Positions 13,101-23,810 of a stretch of DNA of 64,000 nt are shown in pieces. This DNA is from Platerodrilus igneus (taxonomy: Eukaryota; Arthropoda; Insecta; Coleoptera; Lycidae). How positions within the stretch are numbered: position 1 is the first letter of the stretch; every line of letters starts with the position of its first letter. The notes under the pieces were generated by a model. It did not search any database. It was not told the DNA's origin and worked only from the letters and a program-made list of their open reading frames with translations. Made by a program: the position numbers and the translations under genes. The DNA lies in assembly GCA_036346225.1 (NCBI GenBank), contig JARFIW010001489.1, positions 434,001 through 498,000 on the forward strand, given 5' to 3'.

Positions 13101-13646
13101 TTATTTGAACGATAATCTTCTAATTGTCCAAGTGACCAAGTTTAACTGCATAAAAAAAGCTTCAATCCTGGCCACCCATTGGTGATGCAACCTGCGTGCT
13201 CCTGCGGTCATCCTTGCGGTTGTTACAGAGTCGAAATAATATGTGTATGCGAAAATAGTGGATAGGTTAGGTTACTGGAGAAAATGTTTTACTACTTAAT
13301 ATGACTGAACGGGCACAACAGCCATTCCGAATGGACTTACACCTTGAAGAATTTTTAAATTACTAGAACAGGTGGAATGCCTACTGCGTTCCAGTGATCT
13401 AAAGAGCCAAACTACAGGTTCAACCAAATTAGTAAGGTCTTTAGTAAGGAACCAGAATAAGACAGGTTCTCGAAATAGCGCAGTGGCTCATAGGAGTCGG
13501 TATGGCATTCTAAGACACATCACCGCGATGTGGAAGGCAACGGAGAACCACCACGTTACCTCCCAAGTACAAAGCGTATTTAAATTGTATTTAAAATGAT
13601 GGCATCCTCTGAGGCAAAATATTCCGGAGGTAAAATAGTTCCCCAT
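10155..13646. repeat. Left arm of the ~3.5-kb inverted repeat
   Basis: This arm is a close reverse complement of 15536-19091. Matching landmarks include the outer edge (CAAGGGTGACTTGTCATTTT against AAAATGACAAGTGACCCTTG), a 60-codon open frame at 12314-12496 identical to the one at 16689-16871, and the inner edge (GGTAAAATAGTTCCC against GGGAACTATTTTACC). The arm contains LINE 3' ends on its minus strand (about 11330-11480 and 11850-12110), a 91-bp tandem repeat (2 copies, 11640-11820), a 65-bp tandem repeat (about 10230-10365), a (GT)n tract, and an ~837-bp Harbinger-like segment. Its innermost 450 bases are the 5' region of the LINE that occupies the spacer. Confidence 0.93.
12164..13000 (-). 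mobile_element. Possible PIF/Harbinger-type element (left-arm copy)
   Basis: An ~837-bp segment bounded by short inverted termini (GCCCGTTTGCACTA at the left, TGGTGCAAACGGCC at the right). Termini of the form GGCCGTTTGCACCA are reminiscent of PIF/Harbinger elements. On the minus strand it has a ~55-codon frame ending LAEIEHLLEFNKGAVK, loosely like the N-terminus of Harbinger transposases. No DDE core is present. Class assignment is tentative. Confidence 0.35.
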
Positions 13647-14460
13647 TAGGATCTCCGGGAGGGGACTACTTCAGAGAATGTGATCGGAAGACTTAGAAAA
13701 AGAATCGGGAACATTCTGGGAGTCGGACCGTGGAATGTCAAAAGTATGAAGCACGTAGGTAAGCTAAAGAACTTAAAATTGAAATGGATAGGTTAGCACT
13801 AGACATAGTAGGGATCAGCAAAGTTCGGTGGCCAGAGGCGGGGATTTTGCAGCGGAGACTTTAGGGTAATTCATACAGGATCAGAGGCAAGAAATTCTGG
13901 TGTGGGGATAGTACTGTGGAAAAGATAGGCCACTGTGTAGAAAACTACTTACAAAAGAACGATAGAGTACTCATGGTTAGATTAGAATCTAAACCGGTAA
14001 ATACAGTAACAATATACATGTCCACCTCCAGGCACAGTGAGGAAGAGGTAAAGCGATCTACAAAGATATCGAAGACATGCTAAGATACGTAAAAGTACGG
14101 AGGATTTTAATGCAGTGGTAGGTGAGGGTAGGGAAGGAGCGGTAGTAGGTTTATTTGGTGTAGGCACGAGAAACGACAGGGGAAATAGGTTGGTAGAATT
14201 TTGCGGCAAAAACAATTTAACCATTACAAACACATTATTACAACATCATGCTAAAAGACGATACACGTGGAAGATTCCGGGGATATAGGAAGATATCAAA
14301 TAGATTACATTCTTATTAGACAACGATTTAGGAATCAAGTAAAGGACTGTAGAAGCTATCCAGAAGCAGATATAGACACAGACCACAACATCGTAATTAT
14401 GAAGCCTGCTCTTAAATTTAAAAATTTGAAATAAGGAAATGGAAAAAGGCACTTTGACTT
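13647..14460 (+). pseudogene. LINE ORF2 endonuclease domain, broken
   Basis: Start of ORF2 of a non-LTR retrotransposon. Across shifted frames it reads an apurinic-type endonuclease beginning: GPWNVKSMK, then LEMDRLALDIVGISKVRWPEAG, then a GVGIVLWK block. These correspond to the first motifs of the exonuclease-endonuclease-phosphatase fold used to nick target DNA. Several stops and frameshifts are present. The ~450 bases upstream, which belong to the inverted-repeat arm, are this LINE's 5' region: the same phrases precede the same domain in the copy at 45180-45700. Confidence 0.75.
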
Positions 14461-15535
14461 TGATAAACTAAAAGATAAAGATGTCTACAAAAGATTTAAA
14501 AAAAGCCAAATGAATTGCTGAAAGTTATCGGGAAAATTTGTGAGACTAAGGAAGTAGAAACAGAATGGAATAACGGTAAATCCAGCATAGACATGGCGGT
14601 CAGAGATAATCTGGGGTATACACAAAAGGAAAATAAGCAACCATGTATAACAAAAGATATCCTGAATTTAATAGAAGAAAAGCGAAAATACAAAATTGAT
14701 CAGACAAAACGTGAAAATAGAGATACAAAGTCATAAAATGGAAAATTATTTGCAAATGCAGAAAAGCTAAAAAGCAATGGATTTTGAAAAGTGTAAAGAG
14801 GTACAAAGTAAGATAGAAATAGGAAAGACAGACGAAGCATACAAACTAAGTAGAATGAATTTTAGGGATATAAAATCGTATAGCAAAAATATAGGGGACA
14901 CGAGAAGAAACGTCATTAAAGAAAATGTAGGGAAAGTGGTTAGATGGCAGGAATATATAAAGAATTTATATGCAGGAAAGTAACTAACAGCAATAGAACA
15001 GGATCCAGACATTGAAAATGATGACTTGGGATATCCTATACTGCGAGATGAGTTTGAATTAGCATTAAACGGTCTAAAAACTGGTAAGGCGCCAGGTACA
15101 GATAAGGTGCAAGCAGAAACTTTAAAAGCCACTAGACAAGCAGTAACAGAACGTCTCTTCCAACTTGTAAGCTATATGTATGAGACAGGCGAGATACCCA
15201 AAGATTTCAAACGTAACATCATAGTCACTATACCAAAAAAGAGTGGCGCGGATAGATGTGAGAATTTTCGAACATTAAGTCTGACAGCAAACGTGTCAGA
15301 AATATTAACTAGAATTGTACAAAGACGAATAAAAAAACGAGTAGAAGAAATACTAGGAGAAGATCAATTTGGGTTTATGCGAAACAGGGGAGGCCATTTC
15401 AGCTATGAGGATGACAATAGAGAAAACAATAGAAAAGGGGGAAAGCGTGTATATAGAGTTTGTAGATCTGGAAAAAGCATTCGACAATATAAAATGGAAG
15501 AAAATGTTTGTAATACTCAAAGAGATTGGAATTAT
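14461..15535 (+). pseudogene. LINE ORF2 reverse transcriptase, truncated at motif A
   Basis: Continuation of the LINE in the palindrome spacer. The frame at 15026 onward is the clearest, with the non-LTR RT blocks LKTGKAPGTDKVQAETLK, then IPKDFKRNIIVTIPKKSG, then VQRRIKKRVEEILGEDQFGF, all typical of RT motifs 0-2. In another frame, FVDLEKAFDNIKW supplies RT motif A with its catalytic aspartate. The RT sequence stops within ~50 bases of this motif, exactly where the right arm of the inverted repeat starts (about 15536), so the catalytic FADD-type motif and thumb are missing. The break was therefore made by the event that built the palindrome. Confidence 0.85.
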
Positions 15536-16183
15536 ATAATGGGAACTATTTTACCTCCGGAATATTTTGCCTCAGAGGATGCCATCATTTTAAATACAAT
15601 TTAAATACGCTTTGTACTTGGGAGGTAACGTGGTGGTTTTCCGTTGCCTTCCACATCGCGGTAATGTGTCTTAGAATGCCATACCGACTCCTATGAGCCA
15701 CTGCGCTATTTCGGGAACCTGTCTTATTCTGGTTCCTTACTAAAGACCTTACTAATTTGGTTGAACCTGTAGTTTGGCTCTTTAGATCACTGGAACGCAG
15801 TAGGCATTCTACCTGTTCTAGTAATTTAGAACTTCCTCAAGGTGTAGGTCCATTCGGAATGGCTGTTGTGCCCGTTCAGTCATATTAAGTAGTAAAACAT
15901 TTTCTCCAGTAACCTAACCTATCCACTATTTTCGCATACACATATTATTTCGACTCTGTAACAACCGCGAGGATGACCGCAGGAGCACGCAGGTTGCATC
16001 ACCAATGGGTGGCCAGGATTGAAGCTTTTTTTATGCAGTTAAACTTGGTCACTTGGACAATTAGAAGATTATCGTTCAAATAATCATATATTTGTGAATT
16101 ATAATAAAGATTATGCTAATATAATTTTAACTTTAGTTATGACACGAAGAAAATTAAAACCATAATTGCAGTAGTTTTAAAAT

Positions 16184-17021
16184 GGCCGTTTGCACCACAT
16201 TCATAATTCCAGATTTAATTAGTGTTAAGTAGCCAAAATTCCTTTCTCAAATATATTAAGGAACGATTTCTAACCTCACACCTTAAAATGTAAACACATA
16301 TCAATATAATTCCTTTTTAATCTATAATTAAACTTTTCTTCCTGTGTGTTTCTAGTGTTGAATTATTTTTGTATTATAAGATTTTGTATATTATGTACAA
16401 TGGGTTTCCTACACGAATTAATGAAAGATCCAATTATTTTAATGGGAAGGATAAATAATTTACATTTATTTGTGTTTCAAAAATTTAGATTCATCAAAAG
16501 GAATGTCTTACAAGTATTAGCTGAAATAGAGCATTTGTTAGAATTTAATAAGGGTGCTGTTAAGTAAGTTGCATGTTAGGAATGTGACAAAAATTTAAAA
16601 CACGCAGAAATTTAAAAAATACATTATTATATTATCTAATAGTGTAAACAACTATTCTAGAAATAACAGTGCTACTTTAATAAATGAGGTGCTAACAACT
16701 CTCTTTTTATTTTCCATCATAATACTTGGACAGGATTATAGGTATAAAGCAAAATTACAAAGAAATTTAAATCTATGTTTACATTTGACAAAACTTGATC
16801 TGCATTTCTGCATCTGCAATGCCAAATTGCCAACCCTTATTGTAATAAACCTGAAACTTCCTAAAAGATGACTTAAATTACAACGTTGCCAATAGTATCA
16901 CCTACTTAGTTAAAATGTTGACATTAAAGCATTGGTGCAATGCATTTTGAATTAAGGACTACTTATGATTTAAGGATTCCTTTACTATTCCTTACCTAAG
17001 ACGTGTTTGGTGCAAACGGGC
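16184..17021 (+). mobile_element. Possible PIF/Harbinger-type element (right-arm copy)
   Basis: Mirror copy of the segment at 12164-13000. Ends are GGCCGTTTGCACCA and its inverted partner TGGTGCAAACGGGC. The plus-strand frame at 16346-16567 reads ...FVFQKFRFIKRNVLQVLAEIEHLLEF..., weakly like a Harbinger transposase start. The frame then ends, and no DDE domain follows. It would be a non-autonomous or deleted copy. Confidence 0.35.
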
Positions 17022-17099
17022 AAAAGCTCAAGATATGCTAATTCTTAAAAATATGTTTATTATGTAACCTATATAGGTGAGGAACCCTGTATGTAGAAA

Positions 17100-17335
17100 C
17101 AATTAATGATCAGAAGAGATAGAATGATAGGGCGCCAGCTAATGCATGAGGGACTATTTAGTAAGGTAATAGATTATGGACTACCAAATAAAGATAGAGT
17201 AGAAAGACTTAGACAAAGCTATATTAGTTAAATTGTTAGAGATTTAGGTTGTGAAGGGTATGTAGACCTTTTTAGACTAGCTCAGAATAGAAAGGAATTT
17301 AGAGTTGCGTCAAACCGACCTTAAGTAAGTTCGAA
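17100..17335 (+). pseudogene. LINE ORF2 C-terminal end plus 3' tail
   Basis: Reads RRDRMIGRQLMHEGLFSKVI, then VERLRQSYIS, then EGYVDLFRLAQNRKEFR in one frame with a single stop. This is the cysteine-poor C-terminal tail typical of non-LTR ORF2 proteins. It ends at ...GACCTTAAGTAAG. A second, shorter 3' end at 17790-17925 finishes in (GAT)n repeats, the usual microsatellite tail of these LINEs. Both are mirrored in the left arm. Confidence 0.7.
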
Positions 17336-17384
17336 AGTAACACAAAAAAAATAATAAAAATCAGTTAACTAAATCTCATCATGA

Positions 17385-17645
17385 CATAACTCACAATTCG
17401 TTAGCGGTCTGGCATGTTGGTAGTGATTCGTTGCTCAAACCTTACCATACCATATAATTTAATAAACGTCACCATGACATAACTCATAATTAGTTAGCGG
17501 TCTGGCATGTTGGTAGTGATTCGTTGCTCAAGCCTTACCATACCATATAATTTAATAAACGTCACCATGACATAACTCATAATTAGTTAGCGGTCTGGCA
17601 TGTTGGCAGCGATTCGCTGCTTAAACCTTACCATAACAATATAAT
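17385..17645. repeat. 91-bp tandem repeat, 3 copies
   Basis: Units start at about 17390, 17481 and 17573 and each contains TTAGCGGTCTGGCATGTTGG. The mirrored array in the left arm (11640-11820) has only two units, a useful marker for gene conversion or unequal exchange between arms. Confidence 0.85.
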
Positions 17646-19091
17646 TCAACACTTTTCTTTTTTTTTGGAGGGGAAAACTAGGTGGTATTTCATTTCCTTA
17701 TAAATGGGAATCATGTAAACATGTTGGAGTTCTTTAACAACAATTAGGTTGGTAATATCTATGTAGAGCTAGCTAGATAAGAAAAAGCTATATTAGTCAA
17801 TTTATCAGAAATTTAGATTGTGAAGGATATGTAGAACTTTTTAGATTAGAACAGAATAGAAAAGAAGTTAGAGCTGCGTCAAACCGACCTTAAGTAAGGT
17901 CGAAAATAAAATGATGATGATGATGTAACCTATTATATGTTTAATGCATAGTTTGAACCAGGGTCTGAAAACTATACATTTAATATATGTAAATGAGAAT
18001 ACCCCAAAGTATTACTTATAATACCATAAATAGGCGTGTTTCTACGTGTCACACTCAATAATTGTTAAATGCATTCATCACTATGATGGCGTTGCTATTC
18101 TTGTCATTAGATCAAACTATGTGTTTAGTACTCTACAAACATGGTTAAAATAGCTCGAACTACATATGTTTAGGATGACACTATAAACATAGGCAAATAA
18201 ATGATTTTTTGAGACCGTGTAATAACGGTAGTGTATTAAGGGATGTTTATACTATCTCCCCCCTCCGCCTCACATACACACACACACACACACACAAAAG
18301 AAGCTGCGGAATCCGCTCCTGCAATAAAAAAAGGTGCACTTTTATTGTTGGAAATTATCAAAGACGACTGAAGCCGATAATTGACAAGAAATTGGCGAAA
18401 TACCAGACTAATTACTTATTAAGAAACTAACAATTTTCAAATGATTATGATTAGTTGTCCACATGCAGGACATGGCTAAATGCCTTGATGTGTCTTTTTT
18501 AAGAGTATATACATAGCCCTATGTAGACTAACAGAAAAGTTATCTGTTTAATTCGTAAGCATTCACTTTAACTAAATATTACAAAATGTAAAATAAAGAC
18601 AAAACCATCTTCATATAAAGTTAAATTGAATATCGGCTACCCAATAGGTGGTCTTAATAGGAAACCTATCTAGGAATCGTAGCTATTAGCTAAAGAGGAA
18701 ACACTTTGCATGTCATTTAACTATATGTATATAAAGAAAACCTTAAAACATTCTTGGTATATTATGCAACTACAGCATAAACGTACTAAATAATACTAAA
18801 CGTTTTTCCAACCTTGTCAAACGATAAGACACAGAAACATAAGTATTTATGGCATCAAACGCATACTTTGGGGGTATTTCTCATTTACATGCTGAATGTA
18901 TAGTTTCAGACCCTGGTTCAAACTACACGTTAAACATAATATGTCTCATTTACATGCTGAATATATAGTTTCAGACCCTAGTTCAAACTATGCGTTAAAC
19001 ATAATATGTCTCGAACTGAACATTTTATAGTAAAGTTGCAATAATTTTGGAAATAAGGGCATATAAATAAAAATGACAAGTGACCCTTGTA

Positions 19092-19553
19092 ATTTATGTG
19101 ATTATGTAAATTATGCACATTTGTGAGCTATGTTTTGCCTGAAATATTATTATTAACTGACATGTTAGTCTATATGAGAATGTCTAATATAAATTATGTC
19201 GTGTAAAGTTAAATAGTTGAGCTTTTGGAAGTCCAACAGTAAACAAATGTTATATGATGTGAAAGTGTCTAATGTACATACAGCTTGTAGAATACATAAA
19301 TAGACAAAAGTGTAATAAATAAATTATAATAGTTGTGTTAGTGTTGTTAATAGACCTATGGTTAAGCAGTTAGTTTAAGAAGATATTAGTGCTTGTAAAT
19401 TCATTAGTGTGATAGTGCTTCATTGTTAATTGGACTGAAAACATCTATAAATAAGGCATATACTGTTAATTAGACTTGTGAACGGTGAGCAATAAAGACT
19501 CTTGTTATTACTTGTTTTAAATCAGTGAAACGCGGTGGTAGTAGCCCGCTACA
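19092..19553 (+). repeat. 5' LTR of the plus-strand gypsy element
   Basis: LTR with a TATA box (TATAAATAAG at about 19446), a polyadenylation signal (AATAAA at about 19491) and a 3' end at GCCCGCTACA, followed by CTGGTGTCAG as the likely primer-binding start. It matches the LTR at 3409-3810 and the fragment at 1-104. The 5' edge is approximate: it touches the palindrome's outer border. Confidence 0.75.
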
Positions 19554-19630
19554 CTGGTGTCAGCCTGTGTGGGGTATATAGTGATTAATTTAAAAAAACA
19601 CAAGTCTACAGATATTTAAGTAGTTTGTAT

Positions 19631-20960
19631 ATGCCTGTAACAAGAAGCAAAAGTAAGATGGACGCAAAAACTTTAATGATTTTCCCTAAGGATTTTAAAT
19701 CCTGTGTAGAAGAAAAGTTATGTGAAAATGCTGCAAAAATGGATAAAAAGCTTAGTGAAAATGCTGAGAAAATGGAGGAGAGGTCGGCTAAACTGGAAGT
19801 GTCACACTAAATGAAAACGTAGAGCGGTCAGTTGAACTGGAATCCACCCTTAAAAAGTTTAAATACGGTATGGAAGTGACACTTAGTGAAAATGCTGAGA
19901 AAATAGAAGAAAAATTAAGTGTAAATGCTGCGGAAATAGAAGAAAAGTTTATTGAAAATATTGAGAAAATGGAAAGGTTAGGTGAAAATGCTGCCAAAAT
20001 GGAAGAAAAGTTGAATAAAAGTACAGCCACGTTAGAACAAAGATTAACGGAAAGCTCCATTGCATTGAAAGAAGATTTCACTGAACAGGTAAAAACAGTT
20101 GAACAAAAGTTGGACAGTGAATTGGTAAAAATGGAAGAAGATATGATGAGACTACAAAAACAAGTGATTTCACTAACAACGCGGCCACTTGAATTAGTAA
20201 ACCAAGTGGTAAATTAGAACATCCCAGAAATAAGAAACATGGAAGAAAGTGATTCAATACCGTCAAAATTTAAAGTAAAACCACCCACATAACATGCTAA
20301 AACACCTTGGCTCACATATTTGAAACAATTTGAAGCTGCTGCAATATCGAACGGTTGGTGCAACAAAGAGAAGGCTATCTCCTTAATAGTGGCCCTACAG
20401 GGGGAAGCTCTTAACATCTTACAAACGATTCTCGATCACCAGCAGAATGATTACGGTCTCTTAACATCAAAGCTTGTAATGAGATATGGAGACGCTCACC
20501 TTCAACAGGTTTACCATGCACAAGTTAAGAACTGCTCGCAAAAGACAAATAAAAATCTGCAAGAATTTGAAGCTGACTTCGCCAGATTAGTTACATTGGA
20601 ATACCCAACGGCACCAGATAGCTTTCTCGAACAACTAGCTGTACAGACATTTGTGGTTGGCGTTAAAGACAGCGAAATACAGCAAGCGCTAAGATTAGCA
20701 CGGCCAAAAATGTTAGATGACGTACTGGCCTATGCGCTTGAATTTGAAGCAGCTAAGCAGACATGACACAGGATGAGTCATCAAGTTCGGTCTGCCTTAG
20801 AATAACCTGGTCAAGCGCAGAACAGCATAGATGAAATAATTAACCGTGTGGCGGAAAGGCTGGCAAGACAACGACCTCGGAGATGACGTCTGCGATGCTA
20901 GAGCTGCGGTGAAGTTGGTCATATACAGAGACGGTTGAGCAGCAGGAAAACTAAAGCAAG
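19631..20960 (+). pseudogene. Ty3/gypsy Gag with expanded coiled coil (second copy)
   Basis: Same gene as 2125-3330. It starts with MPVTRSKSKMDAKTLM and then has a long run of 11-13-residue repeats of the form LSENAEKMEEK, at least six against one or two in the other copy, before the conserved Gag domain (TPWLTYLKQFEAAAISNGW and onward). Frameshifts near 19800 and stops near 20217, 20290 and 20765 inactivate it. The zinc knuckle region (RLRC*SCGEVGHIQRR) is also broken by a stop. The coiled coil presumably drove Gag multimerisation. Confidence 0.85.
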
Positions 20961-21796
20961 TCGACGTAAGGGGGCGAACGTCGACAGCACAACCTAGTGC
21001 CCCGGAGATTATCATTTTTGCTGCATTGTCGATGGGAAGTCTAGACAGCATCTATATTGATGGTAGAATTAATGGTAGGGTTGCCCGATTACACGTGGAT
21101 AAAGGTGGAACAAGGACTATTGTGAAACCAGATTTGGTTGGTCGTGGAAAAGTGCTACCTGCATCGGTGTGTCTTTGAACGGCAAGTGGTGAGAAAATTT
21201 GTAATCACGGAGAGACTGCCGATACGTTGACAATCGGGGACAAACTAATTAATCATCAGGTGTTGGTAGCTGAAATTACAGAAGAAGTGATCTTGGGAAT
21301 GGATCTCATGAGAGAATATGGGTTTCATGTAAACATGAAAAAATGTGCTTCGAATAGATGATGATGAGATTCCATTTCAAGGGACGAGTAATCAGACGAT
21401 GCAAGTTTGAATGATTTGTGATATGAAGATACCCGAGAAGGCGGAAATGATAGTAATGGGACGCCCGGATGGTACGCTCCGGGAAGGACAAATATGCATG
21501 ATGGAAGCATTTGAATCGGAAATGAGTCAGGAGGGATTACTGATTAGAAGAACGCTTGTAAAGTTTCCAAATATGATACCAGTAAGGATGCTAAACATTA
21601 ATCCGCATACGGTGATCCTGAAGAAAGACATGATCGTGGGAAGTTGCATTCCAGTATGCCATATTAAACGTTGTGTGGACGACACAAAAGATAAACCAGC
21701 CAACGGTTGCTCACAGATATTGCTGGATATGTTGATACCTACGTGTTAAGGATTAAACGGCGACCAACTGGGCAAGGTAAATGAACTGTAGGATAT
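20961..21796 (+). pseudogene. Ty3/gypsy protease region (second copy), truncated
   Basis: Continues from Gag in the same frame (PEIIIFAALSMGSLDS then IYIDGRING), indicating an ancestral single-frame Gag-Pol. The protease active site reads VDKGGTRT: the threonine of the DTG triad is replaced by lysine, so the enzyme would be dead. A stop follows at about 21177, and an open remnant continues at 21411-21749. Homology ends at about 21796, before the reverse transcriptase. A TCACGGAG-containing insertion at about 21200 is not in the other copy. Confidence 0.8.
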
Positions 21797-21802
21797 TAGG
21801 TA

Positions 21803-21892
21803 AGGGTGAAATTGTCCCATAGGGTGAAATTGCCCCATAGGGTGAAATTGCCTCATAGGGTGAAATTACCCCATAGAATGAAATTGCCTCCG
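21803..21892. repeat. 18-bp tandem repeat, 5 copies
   Basis: Unit AGGGTGAAATTGCCCCAT repeated at exactly 18-bp spacing from 21803, with substitutions mainly in the last units. It marks the 3' breakpoint of the gypsy copy. Confidence 0.95.
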
Positions 21893-21950
21893 ACCTAGGT
21901 TGGATGTGGACTTGTCAAGAGTTAGGTTAGTTAGTGTTGTCTGGAGTTAG

Positions 21951-22014
21951 GTTAGGTTAGTTGGACTTGTGTGGACTATCTAACCTAAGTCCACACAAAT
22001 CCAACTAACCTAAC
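21951..22014. repeat. 27-bp hairpin containing telomere-like TTAGG motifs
   Basis: Arms 21951-21977 and 21988-22014 are inverted copies with one mismatch around a 10-base loop. The outer part of each arm is GTTAGGTTAG, the insect telomere repeat unit (TTAGG), which also occurs just upstream at 21921. Confidence 0.9.
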
Positions 22015-22138
22015 ATAACTCTTTTCAAACATCATCTACTTTTGTATATCTTATGGACGCCATATTCGATTTTTATGCCGTTGTATAGAGAATTTGTTCC
22101 TGATTTCAAAAATGTATAATATCCTTATATTATTGGTA

Positions 22139-22474
22139 CTAAAAATTCATTATTCTCAATAAAAGGTTTTGTGGTTGTTTCGTACAAGACCCTTTAACAG
22201 CTGGCGGAGCTGAACGTTTACGGCTTAATGACATACCGTGGTATTTTTCATTGTGTCGCTGTAAGTTGTAGATTCTCGTAAAAGCGATACGGCAAAACCC
22301 ACAGTTTAAGTACTTTGCTACGGACGGATGTATAAGCTTAACCGTGGCCGATGTTACACCACGACATTTGTTCTGGTGCCGTTTGAGATCATTTTTCCAG
22401 GTATAGGAAGCACCGCAAGAGTTGCATTTAAAAACGTTTTGCAGGTACCATTTTAGTACAAAACAAAATCCGCA
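22139..22474 (-). pseudogene. C2H2-type zinc-finger ORF fragment (111 codons)
   Basis: This minus-strand frame holds a CX2CX12HX3C finger (starting FKCNSCGASYTW) and, about 27 residues later, a canonical CX2CX12HX4H finger (starting NCGFCRIAFTRI). A lysine/arginine-rich tail (SLSRKRSAPPAVK) follows. A third cysteine pair (CGFC) lies at the N-terminal edge. The frame begins right after a stop with no ATG ahead of the fingers, so it is either an internal exon or a decayed gene. It is likely part of the virus-like element extending to 27190. Whether it binds DNA is inference from the fingers. Confidence 0.7.
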
Positions 22475-22621
22475 CTATAGGACTTTGATTAAACTTGTAA
22501 GCGAACTAACTTATAACTAAAGAGTTTACTCTTGCGTACTCGCTTTATGTACCCTATACAATGCAAACCGAAGGTTTCCAAAGACACCCGACCGAAGTTG
22601 AAGATTCAGCGGGGAACTAAA

Positions 22622-22786
22622 TGACGTCATCTTGTGCCAATCCTTGCTGCTCGTCCAATACATTTAGCACCAATGTATGCACCCGGTTCGCTTCGTCCAT
22701 GCTGCGAATGCAGTTAGTAGAAACATTGGAAACGTCTTCCATGTTATACGGATCGGCAATCACATCGCGTGCAGATTAAAAGTCCA
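22622..22786 (-). pseudogene. Short coding-like remnant, unknown
   Basis: A frame of about 53 codons reading ADPYNMEDVSNVSTN through DEANRVHTLVLNV to a stop. Its composition (no long homopolymers, mixed acidic and hydrophobic residues) is protein-like, in contrast with surrounding noncoding AT-rich DNA. I do not recognise it. It lies upstream of the zinc-finger ORF in the same direction, so it could be an earlier part of the same gene. Confidence 0.35.
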
Positions 22787-23099
22787 AAAGGGTGGTAGCA
22801 CACGCACACAAATTGGCTGCAAGTCGTGCGGTAGAAGATGCAGTGCTACTATAAACAAAAACTTAATAAAACACTTTAAACCTTTACTAAGGGAACACCA
22901 AGAATATTTACTAATAAAGCAATTTAATTTTAAATAACTTCTACGTCAAATTTTCGGAAATGGTAGGCTTGAATATTTTTTAAATGAATCACCAAGCGAA
23001 AGTATATGCTTAGCGGCATTAAAATTAACCATTAATTTCCCATTTGTACGACCGCGGATAATCATAGATTAAAATTTAATTTGTTCACGTTCGAGCTAC

Positions 23100-23810
23100 C
23101 CGTAAACTAACTTATTTTATAGTAACAGTGCGCTGTATAATACATGCATACCCCTTCGCCGCGCTACTGCTATTCTTGTAGTTGCTAGAAAAAGTCAGTC
23201 GCCTTTTTTACTGCTAGGACCGATTCAAAGCACCATTTTATACTTTCTTTATTACTTATAGCACATCGCGCACTTTTTTGTCTAATAATTAAATTTTGCT
23301 TATGTAGACTTTTACTCTTTCGCATAGCAGTCGATAGCACGTAATGATTTTTAGCACCGGTAAGTACTCGATATCGCCCAAATAGAGAATTAGGTGCTCG
23401 ATGTCTGTCAACTTCCCTCGTATAAGGTAGAAAAAACTCGGTCAATCATCCATCTAACTTAAACTTCGACCCGCTCCCGTTCTGATAAATTCCAAACATT
23501 TTTCAAACGACAATGAGCGCAGAATTTTTAAAGCTTCGAGGGATCTATAAGTCGTAATCAATCACACGTTTGAGCTACCCGTAAACTAACAATGCGCTGT
23601 ATAATACATGCATATACCTTCTCTACGCTACTGCTATTCTTGTAGTTGCTTGAAAAAGTCAGTCGCCTTTTTTACTGTTAGGACCGCTGCAAAGCACCAT
23701 TCTATACTTTCTTTAAAAGTGTAGCACATCGCGCACTTTTTTATCTTATAAATAAATTTTGCTTATGTAGGCTTTTACACTTTAGCATATTTAAACATCT
23801 AATACAATCG
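23100..23810. repeat. Diverged direct repeat, ~480-bp spacing
   Basis: The block GAGCTACCCGTAAACTAAC...GCGCTGTATAATACATGCATA...CTTGTAGTTGC...AGTCAGTCGCCTTTTTTACTG...TAGCACATCGCGCACTTTTTT occurs at about 23092-23335 and again at 23570-23795 with scattered substitutions. It includes the C-terminal half of the ORF at 23185-23445, so part of a gene was duplicated. Confidence 0.85.
23185..23445 (-). pseudogene. Unknown ORF sharing an N-terminal motif with 24838-25104
   Basis: 86 codons, minus strand. The segment TREVDRHRAPNSLFGRYRVL resembles YTREAEVNSHQELNSLFGLYRVL in the ORF at 24838-25104, so the two are diverged paralogues or duplicated ends of one gene. The remainder is basic and ends SVLAVKKATDFF. 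No known domain. A duplicated, broken copy of the C-terminal part lies at 23640-23795. Confidence 0.4.

Larger units (their letters stand above)
15536..19091. repeat. Right arm of the ~3.5-kb inverted repeat
   Basis: Reverse-complement partner of 10155-13646. It carries the same LINE 3' ends, now on the plus strand (about 17100-17335 and 17760-17915), the same Harbinger-like segment, a (CA)n tract at 18278 and the duplicated 65-bp unit at 18885-19015. Differences from the left arm are mostly single bases, plus one extra copy of the 91-bp repeat (3 copies here, 2 in the left arm). The outer end abuts the LTR of the plus-strand gypsy element. Confidence 0.93.

Noticed and set aside
22677..22937. 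Plus-strand 86-codon ORF with several cysteines
   Set aside because: Cysteine spacing does not form a zinc finger, and the minus strand here carries the more protein-like frame (22622-22786).
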